NCBI GenBank assembly: GCA_011049455.1
Contig: DSBL01000005.1
Coordinates: forward strand, 1 to 58,385
Length of the DNA: 58,385 bases
Direction of reading: 5' to 3'
Source of the DNA: Desulfonatronum sp.
Lineage (GTDB): Bacteria > Desulfobacterota > Desulfovibrionia > Desulfovibrionales > Desulfonatronaceae
Shown: positions 37,913 to 47,174 of the stretch, piece by piece
How the letters are laid out: each line of letters starts with the position of its first letter
How positions within the stretch are numbered: position 1 is the stretch's first letter
Position numbers and translations under genes: made by a program
Notes under the pieces: generated by a model
The model's input: the letters and a program-made list of their open reading frames with translations, nothing else
Told to the model about the DNA's origin: nothing
Database searches by the model: none

Positions 37913-38254
37913 GTGCAGGGACAAGGCGAACAGACCTTCGTGAAAGTCGTTTGCAAGTGTTTCAACATGGCCAAAAAGAGGTCTGCCCTGAATATGTTTA
38001 TCTCGCACTGCAAACTTCCTTGCTGCCTGCGCAGGCCAAACCAATGCGATCAATAATACCGGAGATCAAGGGAAATCGTCAGGCTTTGTTTTTGCCAATG
38101 CAGGACAAGTTCGGTCAGGCACTGCCCGCCGGAGAGGGGAAGGACGTCCGCGACCACGGATCAGTTTTCCAGCCGTGCCGGGTGCAGCCCCGCATGGTTT
38201 GGAAACATCCTATGAACGGGCAAGTCCCCCTGATCCCGGACGCACCCCAGGAGG
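37913..38254. other. Intergenic region between the sugar-nucleotide dehydrogenase and rpsB
   Basis: About 340 bp without a supported gene. It follows the stop of the dehydrogenase gene (minus strand). I saw no clean Rho-independent terminator, tRNA, or repeat in it. Confidence 0.4.
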
Positions 38255-39562
38255 CTAGGCCCGGTAGATCCTGCCAGGGGAATCCGGAAAAAATCCGCGG
38301 GTGTCCAGCAGGGGAGCATTTAAGGCGGAAAGATTGATGTCCTTGTACTGGGCGTGCCCCGTACACAGGATGATCAGGTCGTAATCGTCGGAAACAGGAC
38401 TGGATCTGCGTCCAGCGTAGCATGCATACTCCCGGCTTGGTCGAATTTCCGGCACATGAGGATCGTTGTACATCACCTGCGCTCCCTTCTGCTCCAGCAG
38501 GGACATGATGCGGTAAGTGGGAGACTCGCGGTCATCATCCACCCCGGCCTTGTAGGCCAGCCCCAGGAGCAATATTCGGGCTCCCTTGAGCGCTTTGTGC
38601 CGGTCGTTGAGCACATCCGCAGCCCGCTGCACGACGAAATAGGGCATGGATGTGTTGATTTCCCCGGCCAATTCGATGAATCGCGTGGCCACATCGTATT
38701 CCCTGGCCTTCCAGGTCAGGTAGAACGGGTCGATGGGGATGCAATGACCGCCCAGACCGGGGCCCGGATAAAAGGGCATATAGCCGAAAGGCTTGGTGGA
38801 CGCAGCCCGGATGACCTCGAAGATGTCGATGTCCATCTTCATGAATGCGACCTTCAATTCATTGACCAGGGCGATGTTCACGCTCCGAAAGATATTCTCC
38901 ATGAGCTTCACCGCTTCGGCGGCCTTGGTGGAAGATACAGGCACTACTTGGTCGATGACCTGACCGTAGAGTGCCAAGCCCGCTTCCAGGCAGGCCGGAG
39001 TGCTGCCGCCGCAGACCTTGGGAATGGTCCGGGTCCGGAAGTCCGGATTGCCGGGATCTTCGCGTTCCGGGGAGTACACCAGAAAAATATCCCGGCCCAC
39101 GGAAAAGCCGGCCTTCTCGATGCGCGAACGCAGTTCTTCCTCCGTGGTTCCGGGATAGGTGGTGGACTCCAGGCAGACCATCTGCCCGAGACGCAGATGG
39201 GGCAAAATTTCATCAAGGGAAGCGATGACATAGGAAAGGTCCGGCTCGCGATGGCTGTCCAGGGGAGTGGGCACGCAGAGGATCAGAACGTCCGCCTCCC
39301 TGGCCCGGGAAAAATCCGTGACAGCCTCGAAACGGCCTTTCTGCACGGCCTGTTTGATCGGCTGCGAGGGGATGTGCCGGATATAGCTCTGCCCTGCCAT
39401 CAACTGGACTGTTTTTCGTTCATCAACGTCCAGTCCCAGCACGGGGTAGCCTACTTCCAGGAAACGCAAAGCCAGTGGCAGTCCGACGTAGCCCAGGCCG
39501 ATGACGCCGATGACGGCTTGTCGCTCGGCAATGCGGGTTTTGAGATCTTCAAGGATGTTCAT
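38255..39562 (-). CDS. UDP-N-acetyl sugar (GlcNAc/ManNAc-type) 6-dehydrogenase, WbpA-like
   Basis: A 435-residue nucleotide-sugar dehydrogenase that oxidises C6 of a UDP-sugar to the uronate with two NAD+. GLGYVGLP (NAD site, residues 22-29), [17 protein letters not shown], an [26 protein letters not shown] active-site loop with the catalytic Cys, and the C-terminal [16 protein letters not shown] region are all there. The start at 39562 gives the same length and N-terminus layout ([22 protein letters not shown]) as Pseudomonas WbpA. Alternative starts at 39598 and 39619 have no ribosome-binding site. Probably serves surface polysaccharide; no glycosyltransferase genes are adjacent. Confidence 0.88.
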   Translation of the reverse strand: [435 protein letters not shown]

Positions 39563-39957
39563 GGGATTGTTTGTCTGGGGTTGGGGCAATGCTTTCATGG
39601 TTGGACAGCCATGGGCCACGGGCAGCTGCCCAGGGGCATGTCCGACGGCTTGTCGTTCGCGAATAACGAATAACCCTTTATATTGTCTGAAAAAACATGT
39701 CGTACAATATATGTGAGGGGTCCTAGATCGAAACCAGGAAAGGTGTCAAGACGGAGGCAACGATCTCCGGGACGATCATGGCGTGAAAAGGCTCGGTCTG
39801 ATCCGCTTGGTGATCATTGCAGCCCAAACAGTTTCAGACATATCCAGCAAAAGGAGGCCGCGAGAGCCTGATGCGAACTTGGCTGAGCCGCGATGGAAAA
39901 TTGTTGGTCAACCGTTTTCCCGGCCGGACAGAGGAGATTTGCCAGATACGAACAAGG
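39563..39957. other. Intergenic region with AT-rich island and a hairpin
   Basis: About 395 bp. An AT-rich island (39660-39715) holds weak promoter-like elements on both strands (minus: TTGTAC at 39702-39707) and the imperfect palindrome ACATGT...ATATGT. A hairpin with GGAAAA/TTTTCC arms and an inner GTT/AAC pairing sits at 39895-39920, 38 bp after the stop of the minus-strand hypothetical gene, and could end its message; no T-run follows. A plus-strand frame from 39871 looks like chance. Confidence 0.35.
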
Positions 39958-40455
39958 CTAGATGTAATCCCCGCGGTCAAACTTGATGCGTTCGGTCACG
40001 GCCAACACTTCCAGCTCGTCAAGCATGCTTCGCAATCCCGTTTCAGAGGCTGCTCCGCCGCTTTGAGGCCAGTTTTCCTTCAGCTCCCCGATTTCAGTGG
40101 ATATGCGACTGAGCAGATCATGGGCCCCGCGCAGTCCTTGAGGCGCCGACGCCAGCTGGTGGGCATAATTTTCCCATTGCGAGAGCAGATTGTCGATGGC
40201 ATCCATGGCCTTGGTCTCGGATTCCGGGGGGGTGGCGAGAGGGAAAAGCATTTGTGTCGCGTGCGGGTGCATGGCCGGTCCGGATCCCGACAACCGGTCC
40301 GAAGTTTTTGATGCCTGTTCCCGTGGCACGGACGCAGCTTTCTTGGCGGCCCGGGAAAGCAGCTCATCAAAGGATTCGCCAGCCTTGCCAATTTTATGAA
40401 CATCCCTTTCCGCATCTGGTTTGAGGGCCGCTAAGTGATCAGGATTGATCTTCAT
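39958..40455 (-). CDS. Hypothetical soluble protein
   Basis: A 165-residue protein with no signal peptide or membrane span. The N-terminal third is charged and Ala/Ser-rich, likely disordered; the rest predicts as two to three amphipathic helices (DAIDNLLSQWENYAHQL, HDLLSRISTEIGEL, LRSMLDELEVLAVTERIKF). CAGGAG 8 bp before the ATG at 40455 supports expression. It follows pilD by 85 bp in the same direction. I do not recognise a family; a helical partner or chaperone-like role would be speculation. Confidence 0.6.
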   Translation of the reverse strand: MKINPDHLAALKPDAERDVHKIGKAGESFDELLSRAAKKAASVPREQASKTSDRLSGSGPAMHPHATQMLFPLATPPESETKAMDAIDNLLSQWENYAHQLASAPQGLRGAHDLLSRISTEIGELKENWPQSGGAASETGLRSMLDELEVLAVTERIKFDRGDYI

Positions 40456-40540
40456 GGGATAGACTCCTGTGAAGGTGAAACCAATATGCTTAAAGCGAAT
40501 GCAAATTGATTGCCAATTGTTCTATGACGGTGCCTTTGAT

Positions 40541-41317
40541 TTACACCGGGGGCATGAACAGACCCGTCAGCCACGAACCGTAGAGAATGTAAATCATGGC
40601 GCCAAGACTCAAAAAAGGGCCAAAAGGGATTCTGGTTTGCATGCCCTGATGGGCATTTTTTGCCATATAACCGAGGCTGGCTGCAAGGGCAGTGAACGCG
40701 GCCAGGAAAATGAGCAGGGGCAAACCCTGCCAGCCCACCAGGGCTCCGAGCAAGAGCATCAGTTTGATGTCGCCGGAACCCAGTCCCTCCACGCGGCGGA
40801 TCAGGTAATACCCCTGTTGCAACAGCCAGAAGCCGCCTGCTCCGATGACCGCGCCGAGCAGAGAGTCCTGCCAAGGCATGCCCACCAAAAAAACCATGCC
40901 GCAAAAGGCCAGCACGGCGCCAGGCAGGGTGAACACGTCCGGCAGGATGTACTCGGCAAAATCGATGAAGCTCATGATAATCAAGAGTCCCCCGACGACC
41001 ATGTATACAAGCCAATCCCAGCCCAGGCCGAACTGGAGGGCAAGAAGCAGGGCCCACAGCCCGGAGAGGCCTTCCACCAGTGGGTAGCGCAGACTGATGG
41101 GACTGTTGCAACCGCGGCACCGGCCTCGCAAAAGCAGATAACTGAGAAGGGGGATGTTTTCCCACCAGACCAAGCTGTGCCCGCATTTTGGACAATGAGA
41201 GGCCGGCCGGACAATGGACTGGCCGGTCAGGTAGCGATGGATACAGACATTGTAGAAACTGCCCAGCACCAGGCCGAGAAACATGGAGGCAGTGGAGAAA
41301 AAAGAAATATCAACCAT
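40541..41317 (-). CDS. pilD: Prepilin peptidase / N-methyltransferase (type IV pilin processing)
   Basis: A 258-residue polytopic membrane enzyme that cleaves prepilin leaders and methylates the new N-terminus. It has the N-terminal cytoplasmic zinc domain with Cys42, Cys45, Cys67 and Cys70 (CPKCGHSL and CRGCNSPISLRYPLVE), and both catalytic Asp motifs, SFIDFAEYILPD and GSGDIKLM. Eight hydrophobic segments. Starts 7 bp after argC. No pilin genes are in the window, so it acts on genes elsewhere (type IV pili or type II secretion). Confidence 0.95.
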   Translation of the reverse strand: MVDISFFSTASMFLGLVLGSFYNVCIHRYLTGQSIVRPASHCPKCGHSLVWWENIPLLSYLLLRGRCRGCNSPISLRYPLVEGLSGLWALLLALQFGLGWDWLVYMVVGGLLIIMSFIDFAEYILPDVFTLPGAVLAFCGMVFLVGMPWQDSLLGAVIGAGGFWLLQQGYYLIRRVEGLGSGDIKLMLLLGALVGWQGLPLLIFLAAFTALAASLGYMAKNAHQGMQTRIPFGPFLSLGAMIYILYGSWLTGLFMPPV

Positions 41318-41324
41318 AGGACGG

Positions 41325-42395
41325 TCACGGCACCATGGGGGCGGCTGAAAGCCCTAATTCTGGGGCCAAGCCGAGCATCAGGTTGGCGTTGGCCAGGGCC
41401 TGGCCGGACGCGCCGCGGCAAAGATTGTCAATGGCGCTGACGATAATCAGGCGGTTGGTGCGCGGGTCCACCAGAATACCGAGATCGCAGAACATGGTCC
41501 CGCGCACGTTCCGGGTTTCCGGCCACGTGCCCAGGGGCAGTACGCGCACCCAGGAGGCGCCTAGGGCAGCGCCATGCATGGCATAAAAATCGCTGTATAT
41601 TGCCAGCACCTCTTGGGCGTTCACGGACCTGGCCAAGCGGGTGTACACCGTGGACAAAATGCCCCGGCCAAGGGGCAGGATGTGCGGATTGAAAGACAGG
41701 TTTATCTGGACTTGGGCCAGCCGGCCTGCTTCCTGCTCCATCTCCGGGGTATGGCGGTGGTGGCCCAGATTGTAGGCCCGGAAGGAGTCGTGCATCTCGC
41801 AGAACATGGTGGCCGTAGACGGCTTGCGGCCCGCGCCCGTAGCCCCGGACTTGGAGTCTGCCACGATTCCGTCGGCTTCCGCCAGACCGTTGTTCAGGGC
41901 CGGGGCCAGGGCCAGGATAACGCTGGTGGGGTAGCAACCGGGGTTGGCCACCAGTTTGGCCTGGGCGATATCATGATGATACAGTTCGGGCAGGCCGTAC
42001 ACGGCCTGGGCCAAGAGGTCGGCGTGACGGTGTTTCAGGTTGTACCATTGAACATAGACCTGAGGATCGCGGAGACGAAAGTCCGCGCTCAGGTCCACGA
42101 CGCACACGTTTTTGGCGACCAGCTCCGCGGCCATGTCCATGGCAGTGCCGTGGGGCACGGCCAGAAAGACCAAGTCGCAGTTTGCGGCCAACTCGTCCAT
42201 GTCCGGAGCGGTAATGGTCAAGCCGGCCAGCTTTGTGCAGCCCAGGTGGGGCAAAACGTCAGCGAGAAGCTTGCCGGCCTCGGAACGCGAGGTGGCCTTG
42301 ACCAACTCCATTCTCGGGTGTCCGGCCAACAACCGGCACAATTCCATACCCGTGTACCCGGCCACGCCCACGAGTCCCACAGCAATTGGTTTCAT
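41325..42395 (-). CDS. argC: N-acetyl-gamma-glutamyl-phosphate reductase
   Basis: A 356-residue ArgC, third step of arginine synthesis. GVAGYTGMELCRLL (NADPH site), FLAVPHGTAM, DLSADFRLRD, ANPGCYPT with the catalytic Cys, and the DSKSGATGAGRK loop are complete. GAGAG stands ahead of the ATG at 42395. Upstream lies a strongly structured leader (42449-42513). Pairs with pilD 7 bp downstream. Confidence 0.96.
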   Translation of the reverse strand: MKPIAVGLVGVAGYTGMELCRLLAGHPRMELVKATSRSEAGKLLADVLPHLGCTKLAGLTITAPDMDELAANCDLVFLAVPHGTAMDMAAELVAKNVCVVDLSADFRLRDPQVYVQWYNLKHRHADLLAQAVYGLPELYHHDIAQAKLVANPGCYPTSVILALAPALNNGLAEADGIVADSKSGATGAGRKPSTATMFCEMHDSFRAYNLGHHRHTPEMEQEAGRLAQVQINLSFNPHILPLGRGILSTVYTRLARSVNAQEVLAIYSDFYAMHGAALGASWVRVLPLGTWPETRNVRGTMFCDLGILVDPRTNRLIIVSAIDNLCRGASGQALANANLMLGLAPELGLSAAPMVP

Positions 42396-42448
42396 GTTTT
42401 TCTCTCAATCATCATGTGTTTTTGAAACGTTGGAAAGAACAGTTGCCA

Positions 42449-42513
42449 GGGCGCAAGAATAACACTTGACCGAAACGCATTGTGCGTCCAAGGGTTGGGA
42501 TTTTCTTGCGCCC
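42449..42513 (-). promoter_or_regulatory. Structured leader upstream of argC
   Basis: An 11-bp perfect inverted repeat, GGGCGCAAGAA (42449-42459) with TTCTTGCGCCC (42503-42513), encloses a smaller hairpin ACGCA-TTG-TGCGT (42475-42487) flanked by CTTG and CAAG. It lies between the DUF1844 gene and argC, 54 bp before the argC start. It may be an arginine-linked regulator, a terminator for the upstream gene (no T-run), or an operator. Confidence 0.45.
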
Positions 42514-42542
42514 ACGCTGCCTGGGAATGCTGAACAATTTTA

Positions 42543-42926
42543 TCATGAGGCTTTCTGGACATATTTCATTCGCAGCTCGAACAGCATGTCCTTGAGCAGC
42601 TTGGCTTCCTCGGCGTTTAAATTGCCCCTGGTCTTCTCCGCAAGCATGGCCAGAATGTCGATGGTGTGCTTGGCCATGAGAATGTTTTCCATGGGCTTGC
42701 CGGTTTCCGGGTCCGGCACTTCGCCCAAGTGCATCAGGGCCGAGGAACTCAGGGACAAGACAAACGTGGGAAAGCAGACCTGGGGCATGGTGCACCCCGC
42801 AAACGCTCCCCGTCCGGCTTTTTCATCGGCCCGGGCCCGGTTCACGGCGGATTCTCCCTGTTCTTGCTCCTGGGCCCCTTTTTCATCCATTTGTATGCGG
42901 CGATCCACAACCTTGAATTCTTCCAT
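42543..42926 (-). CDS. DUF1844 domain protein
   Basis: A 127-residue soluble protein. From about residue 50 it follows the DUF1844 pattern: FPTFVLSLSSSALMHLGEVPDPETG, TIDILAMLAEKTRGNLNAEE, LLKDMLFELRMKYVQ. The N-terminal 45 residues are charged. DUF1844 proteins are common in deltaproteobacteria and have no established role that I can name. It stands between polA and argC in the same direction, 110 bp after polA. Confidence 0.85.
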   Translation of the reverse strand: MEEFKVVDRRIQMDEKGAQEQEQGESAVNRARADEKAGRGAFAGCTMPQVCFPTFVLSLSSSALMHLGEVPDPETGKPMENILMAKHTIDILAMLAEKTRGNLNAEEAKLLKDMLFELRMKYVQKAS

Positions 42927-42978
42927 GGCGCACCTTCCTTTGAATCATGAACATTGCGATAATACTTGATCAAGCCAC

Positions 42979-43002
42979 AGGGGCGTTAAGACATGCGCCC
43001 CT
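42979..43002 (-). terminator. Hairpin after polA, possible terminator
   Basis: AGGGGCG (42979-42985) pairs with CGCCCCT (42996-43002) over a 10-nt loop, 35 bp after the polA stop. No T-run on the minus strand, so a weak or Rho-assisted terminator at best. Confidence 0.35.
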
Positions 43003-43036
43003 TATTTCACTTTGTGCCACGGCCCGACAATGCCGT

Positions 43037-45661
43037 CTACTCATGGGCTAGGGCCCAGTTGGCGCCAGCCCCCCAATCCACAGCCAGGGGGACCTTCAAC
43101 TTCGTTACGGACGACATCAATTCCTCCACTCGAGCCCCGACCTGCTCGGCCGTTTGCTCGGGCGCTTCCAATACCAATTCGTCATGCACCTGGAGAATCA
43201 TGCATGCCTGGAGATTTCTCAAAACCTGATCCTGGTGAACGCGGATCATGGCCATCTTGATCACGTCCGCGGCGCTGCCCTGGACCACGGTGTTGATGGC
43301 CATGCGCCGGGCGGCCTGGACTAAATTTTCGTTGCGCGAATGAATGTCCGGCAAGATCCGTCTGCGTCCGGCCAAGGTAAAGACGGCACCTTGCTGCTTG
43401 GCTTCATCCACGACCCGGTCGTAAAATTCCCGAACCTTGGCCAGTCTGCTGAAGTATAATGCAATAAAATCCTTGGCTTCCCGCAGGCTGATGTTCAATT
43501 CACGGCCGAGTTTTTGCGGACCCATGCCGTAGAGCAGTCCGAAATTGATGGTTTTGGCTTTACGCCGTTCATCCGTCGTTACTTGCCCGGGTTCCTTGGC
43601 GAACAGGATGGCGGCGGTGCCGGCATGAATGTCCGTGCCCTGCGCAAAAAGTTTAAGCAGATGCGGATCCTCGGAAAGATGGGCCAGAATGCGCAGTTCG
43701 ATTTGCGAATAATCCGCGCTGACCAGGTGATGCCCATGCGGTGCGGTGAAGCAGGCCCGCATCCGACGGCCATGGAGACCTCGGATGGGAATATTTTGCA
43801 GATTGGGGTTGCTGCTGGACAAGCGGCCCGTGGCTGTGGCCAGCTGATTGAAGGTGGTGTGCAGGCGGCCCGCGGCATCGGTCAATTTGGGCAAAGGCTC
43901 CAGGTAGGTGGAGCGCAGCTTCTCCAGTTTCCTGTATTCCAGGATCTTCGGGACAATGGGGTGGGCCGAGGCCAGTTTTTCCAAAACTTCATTGTTGGTG
44001 GAGCGGCCTCCGCCGGGTGTTTTGCGACCGGTCTTCAGACCCAGACATTCGAACAGAACCTCGGCCAATTGCTGGCTGGAGCGCAGGTTGAACGGTTTGC
44101 CGGCATGGTCAAAGACGGCTTGAGAAGCGCGCTTAAGATTTATGCGCACTTCATCCAGAAAGGCGTTCAGCGCATGCTGGTCAAGCATGATGCCGGCCTG
44201 CTCCATGTCCACAAGCACCGGGATGAGCGGCATTTCCAGACTGGTCAGAAGATTGCGGAATCCGGTCTGATTGGTTTTTTGTTCCAGAATCGCACCCAAA
44301 CTGAGCAGCAGCAAGGCCGGTAGATCCGAGTCAGACCGGTTTGGGATGTCAGGGAGTTCGTGTTGAAAGGCGCGGGCCAGGGAATCCAACCCATAGTCCC
44401 GCTCTGCGGGTTGGAGCAGGTAGGCGGCCAGGCTGACGTCGAAGCGGTGGTCCATGCCCACTTCGGCCCAGGCCGGGTTGGAATGGAGCAAATCCTTCCA
44501 GGAAAGGGCGATCACCAAGTCGGCGCGGCACAGTGCGCCGGCCAGGGCTTTCGTCGCCGCGGCCATGGTTTGATCTTTGGTGGCGGACCAGGAGCGCTCC
44601 GCGTTGTCGAACGCCAGACGCCATTCCTTTGCCTCGGGCCATATGGCAACCCGCTTGCCGGAAAAATCCGGCAACTCGGACAGTGGAATACGCGGGATGG
44701 CGGGGGAGGGCGAGGTCTTTTGCGCTTCAAGGGCTGGATTATCCGCGACAATGCGAGGAGATTGCGTGATTGCCGGCTTTGAATCAGGCAAGACTTCACG
44801 TACCAGGGATCGGAACTCATATTCCTGGAAAAATTGGCGCAATGCTTCAGCCTGCATGGGGCGGCAACGGTAGGCGGAAAGATCAGTGGCGGCATCCAGG
44901 TCCGTGCGAAGTCGGGTCAATTCGCGATACAGAAAAATATTTTCCAGGTTGGGGCTGATTTTTTTCAGCTCCTTGGGCGAGAGCCGGGCCATGCCGTCTT
45001 GCAGATCTTCCAGCCCAGGGAAGCGCTGCATCAATGCCTGGGCCGTTTTCGGGCCGATTCCGGGGATGCCGGGGATGTTGTCGCTGCTGTCGCCGACCAG
45101 GGCTTGATAGTCCGGCCATTGTTCCGGACGCATGCGAAAGGTTTGATCAAAGGATTCCAGGGTGATCAGCTTTTCATTTTTATGACCAGGATCCCAGATG
45201 GCCACGTTGCTGTCCAGGCATTGCAAGAGGTCCTTGTCCGAGCCGACAATGACCACCGGACGTTCCCGCTTGAAACGCGCACAGGCGCTGGCAATGAGAT
45301 CGTCGGCCTCCGTCCCCTCGGAAACCACGGTGGTCAAACCCAAAAGATCAACGCCCTGCAAAAGTGGTGCTATTTGTTTGATCAGATCCTCCGGGGCCTT
45401 GAGACGCTGGGCTTTGTAGGCGGGAAAACGCTTATGACGGAAGGTGGGACCGGGACCGTCCATAAAAAAGCCGGCATATGCGGGGCGTTCCTCGCGGCGG
45501 AGTCGCAAAAGCATGCGCAGCACGATGAACAGAGCGTTGGTGGGGAAGCCGTCGGAGCGTTTCAGGTCCGGGTAGGCATAAAACCCTCTGTATAAAAATG
45601 ACGTGCCGTCGATTAAAAAAATCGGATCCTTGTCCAAATTCAGGCGTTGGGCCAACAACAT
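43037..45661 (-). CDS. polA: DNA polymerase I
   Basis: An 874-residue Pol I for Okazaki fragment processing and repair. The 5' nuclease domain (residues 1-290) is complete (LIDGTSFLYRGF, GTEADDLIA, VGSDKDLLQ, GDSSDNIPGIPGIGPKTA). The polymerase domain is intact (DYSQIELR, RRKAKTINFGLLYG, QVHDELVLE). The middle domain keeps the fold but lacks the Exo I D-x-E motif (KRVAIWPEAKEW instead) and the Exo III Y-x-x-x-D, so proofreading should be absent, as in Taq and Bacillus enzymes. Starts 6 bp after the nrnA-like gene. Confidence 0.96.
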   Translation of the reverse strand: MLLAQRLNLDKDPIFLIDGTSFLYRGFYAYPDLKRSDGFPTNALFIVLRMLLRLRREERPAYAGFFMDGPGPTFRHKRFPAYKAQRLKAPEDLIKQIAPLLQGVDLLGLTTVVSEGTEADDLIASACARFKRERPVVIVGSDKDLLQCLDSNVAIWDPGHKNEKLITLESFDQTFRMRPEQWPDYQALVGDSSDNIPGIPGIGPKTAQALMQRFPGLEDLQDGMARLSPKELKKISPNLENIFLYRELTRLRTDLDAATDLSAYRCRPMQAEALRQFFQEYEFRSLVREVLPDSKPAITQSPRIVADNPALEAQKTSPSPAIPRIPLSELPDFSGKRVAIWPEAKEWRLAFDNAERSWSATKDQTMAAATKALAGALCRADLVIALSWKDLLHSNPAWAEVGMDHRFDVSLAAYLLQPAERDYGLDSLARAFQHELPDIPNRSDSDLPALLLLSLGAILEQKTNQTGFRNLLTSLEMPLIPVLVDMEQAGIMLDQHALNAFLDEVRINLKRASQAVFDHAGKPFNLRSSQQLAEVLFECLGLKTGRKTPGGGRSTNNEVLEKLASAHPIVPKILEYRKLEKLRSTYLEPLPKLTDAAGRLHTTFNQLATATGRLSSSNPNLQNIPIRGLHGRRMRACFTAPHGHHLVSADYSQIELRILAHLSEDPHLLKLFAQGTDIHAGTAAILFAKEPGQVTTDERRKAKTINFGLLYGMGPQKLGRELNISLREAKDFIALYFSRLAKVREFYDRVVDEAKQQGAVFTLAGRRRILPDIHSRNENLVQAARRMAINTVVQGSAADVIKMAMIRVHQDQVLRNLQACMILQVHDELVLEAPEQTAEQVGARVEELMSSVTKLKVPLAVDWGAGANWALAHE

Positions 45662-45667
45662 GGAGAA

Positions 45668-46660
45668 TTATCTCCTTGGGAGGCGGGATTTGCAGGAGCG
45701 GAGGCGTTCCCAGACAAATTCCTCGGGACTGTTTTCCGCGAGGGCTTCCAGAGGAATTTCAGCCCTGGCCATGGTCGCGTGACCTCCGGCCGACCCTATG
45801 TCGTCGAACAGGGCCGAAGCAATTTGGCCCATGTCCTTGCGCAGACCGTCGCCCCGGAAAATCAAAACCAGGGTGTCGTTGTAGATGCCGCAAGCCAAGG
45901 TCCAGGAGATGCCATAGACCCGTAAGAGGAAGTCCGCCAAAATGACCAGGATGTCCGGCGAGTCCAGTTGCCCCATGAATACGTGCAGACAGTCGCGGGA
46001 GACGCGCAGCTTTCGAAAGGCCAGGGAAAAATATTTCAACCACTCCAGCCGGAATTCGCTACGGGAGATCTTGCGCAACAGGGAGTGGTTGGCGAATCGG
46101 CTTAGATAACGGAAGGCGCGGACGTCAGAGTCCAGAAATTGGCGCTCAAAGCTCTGGGTATCGGTCTTGATGCCGTAGAGCAGGGCTGTGGCCAGCAGTT
46201 CGCCGGGACGGATCTTGAGGCTTTGCAGATATTCCGTAAGCAGGGAACTGACCGCGCCGTAGGCAGGCTGAATTTCCACGAATTCGGCCTGCACCGGGTA
46301 CTGTTCCGACAAGGGGTGATGATCGAAGACCAGGCTGAAGTCGTATCCCTGGAAACCGGAGTGATGATGGGGCTGGGAATCAACCAGGGCGAAACGATCA
46401 TACTGGGCCGCGACGTTGGGCGTCAATCGCTGCACAGGAATGCGCAGGGTTTTGATCATGGTCAGGTTGTCCGGCCGGGAGATCTCGTTGACCTGGGCGC
46501 AGTCCACGGCAGCCACGCGCCGGGCCATGATTCTGCGCAGAGCCATGGCCGAGGCGAGAGCGTCGGGATCGGCGTTCATCATGATCAGCCAGCGGTCTGT
46601 CTTGCGCAGCAACCCAAGCAGTTGACTGGTCCGGGCTTCCAGTGCTCTGATGGAGGCCAT
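45668..46660 (-). CDS. DHH-family phosphoesterase, NrnA-like (oligoribonuclease / pAp phosphatase)
   Basis: A 330-residue DHH/DHHA1 protein. The DHH motif (VFDHHP), NADPDALASAMAL (metal-binding Asp), the DTQSF loop and the C-terminal GGHATMARAEI glycine motif of DHHA1 define it. NrnA members degrade nano-RNA and pAp. ATG at 46660, preceded by AAGGGGGG; the longer frame to 46699 overlaps cobU and is unlikely. Six bp before polA, one bp after cobU. Confidence 0.88.
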   Translation of the reverse strand: MASIRALEARTSQLLGLLRKTDRWLIMMNADPDALASAMALRRIMARRVAAVDCAQVNEISRPDNLTMIKTLRIPVQRLTPNVAAQYDRFALVDSQPHHHSGFQGYDFSLVFDHHPLSEQYPVQAEFVEIQPAYGAVSSLLTEYLQSLKIRPGELLATALLYGIKTDTQSFERQFLDSDVRAFRYLSRFANHSLLRKISRSEFRLEWLKYFSLAFRKLRVSRDCLHVFMGQLDSPDILVILADFLLRVYGISWTLACGIYNDTLVLIFRGDGLRKDMGQIASALFDDIGSAGGHATMARAEIPLEALAENSPEEFVWERLRSCKSRLPRR

Positions 46661-46661
46661 T

Positions 46662-47174
46662 TCAGGATCCCCCCTTGAGTCGCATGGTCTGACCGGCAAC
46701 CACCAGCAGAACCTCCTGGGCCAATGCGGCTACTTCTTGATTGAGCAGGCCCAGGGAGCGAACAAAAGCCCTGCTCTGGGCGGCCGCCTGAAGGGGCCCC
46801 AGACCAACTTCCAGGCTGACCATGATCAGGTCGATGGGCAGACCACTATCGAGCAGTTCCAGCAGATCGGATTTGCGGGCGTGTTCCTGTTTTTTTTGGA
46901 TGCAGGAAAACAGCCAGAAATCCAGGCTGTCCACGAGGATCGTCCCCCCTTGGGAAGCTTCGTCACGCAACACGCGAGCCAGATCCACGTCCGACTCCCT
47001 GACCGGGATGTGCGGCGGCCGGTTTTTACGATGCGCATTGATCCGGCGGCGCATTTCCATGTCCTGGGCCACGGCCGTGCCCACGAATGCATGCGGTGCC
47101 GGGGATTGCTGAAGATACTCAAGGGCTGTGGCTGATTTTCCGGATTTTTCTCCGCCCAGGATCAAGGTGATCAT
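46662..47174 (-). CDS. cobU: Adenosylcobinamide kinase / adenosylcobinamide-phosphate guanylyltransferase
   Basis: A 170-residue CobU, which phosphorylates adenosylcobinamide and then adds GMP to give AdoCbi-GDP for nucleotide-loop assembly. The P-loop GGEKSGKS (7-14), RRRINAHRKNRP with guanylylated His48, and a LVDSLDFWL Walker-B-like segment are plain. Its ATG overlaps the stop of the upstream cbiR gene (ATGA, 47171-47174), so the two are translated together. Confidence 0.92.
   Translation of the reverse strand: MITLILGGEKSGKSATALEYLQQSPAPHAFVGTAVAQDMEMRRRINAHRKNRPPHIPVRESDVDLARVLRDEASQGGTILVDSLDFWLFSCIQKKQEHARKSDLLELLDSGLPIDLIMVSLEVGLGPLQAAAQSRAFVRSLGLLNQEVAALAQEVLLVVAGQTMRLKGGS

Noticed and set aside
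38354-39673. 439-codon plus-strand frame over the sugar-nucleotide dehydrogenase
   Set aside because: Antisense shadow of a gene with complete motifs.
39871-40311. Plus-strand frame starting at an internal ATG
   Set aside because: It runs antisense over a hypothetical gene that has a strong ribosome-binding site; no likeness to a known protein.
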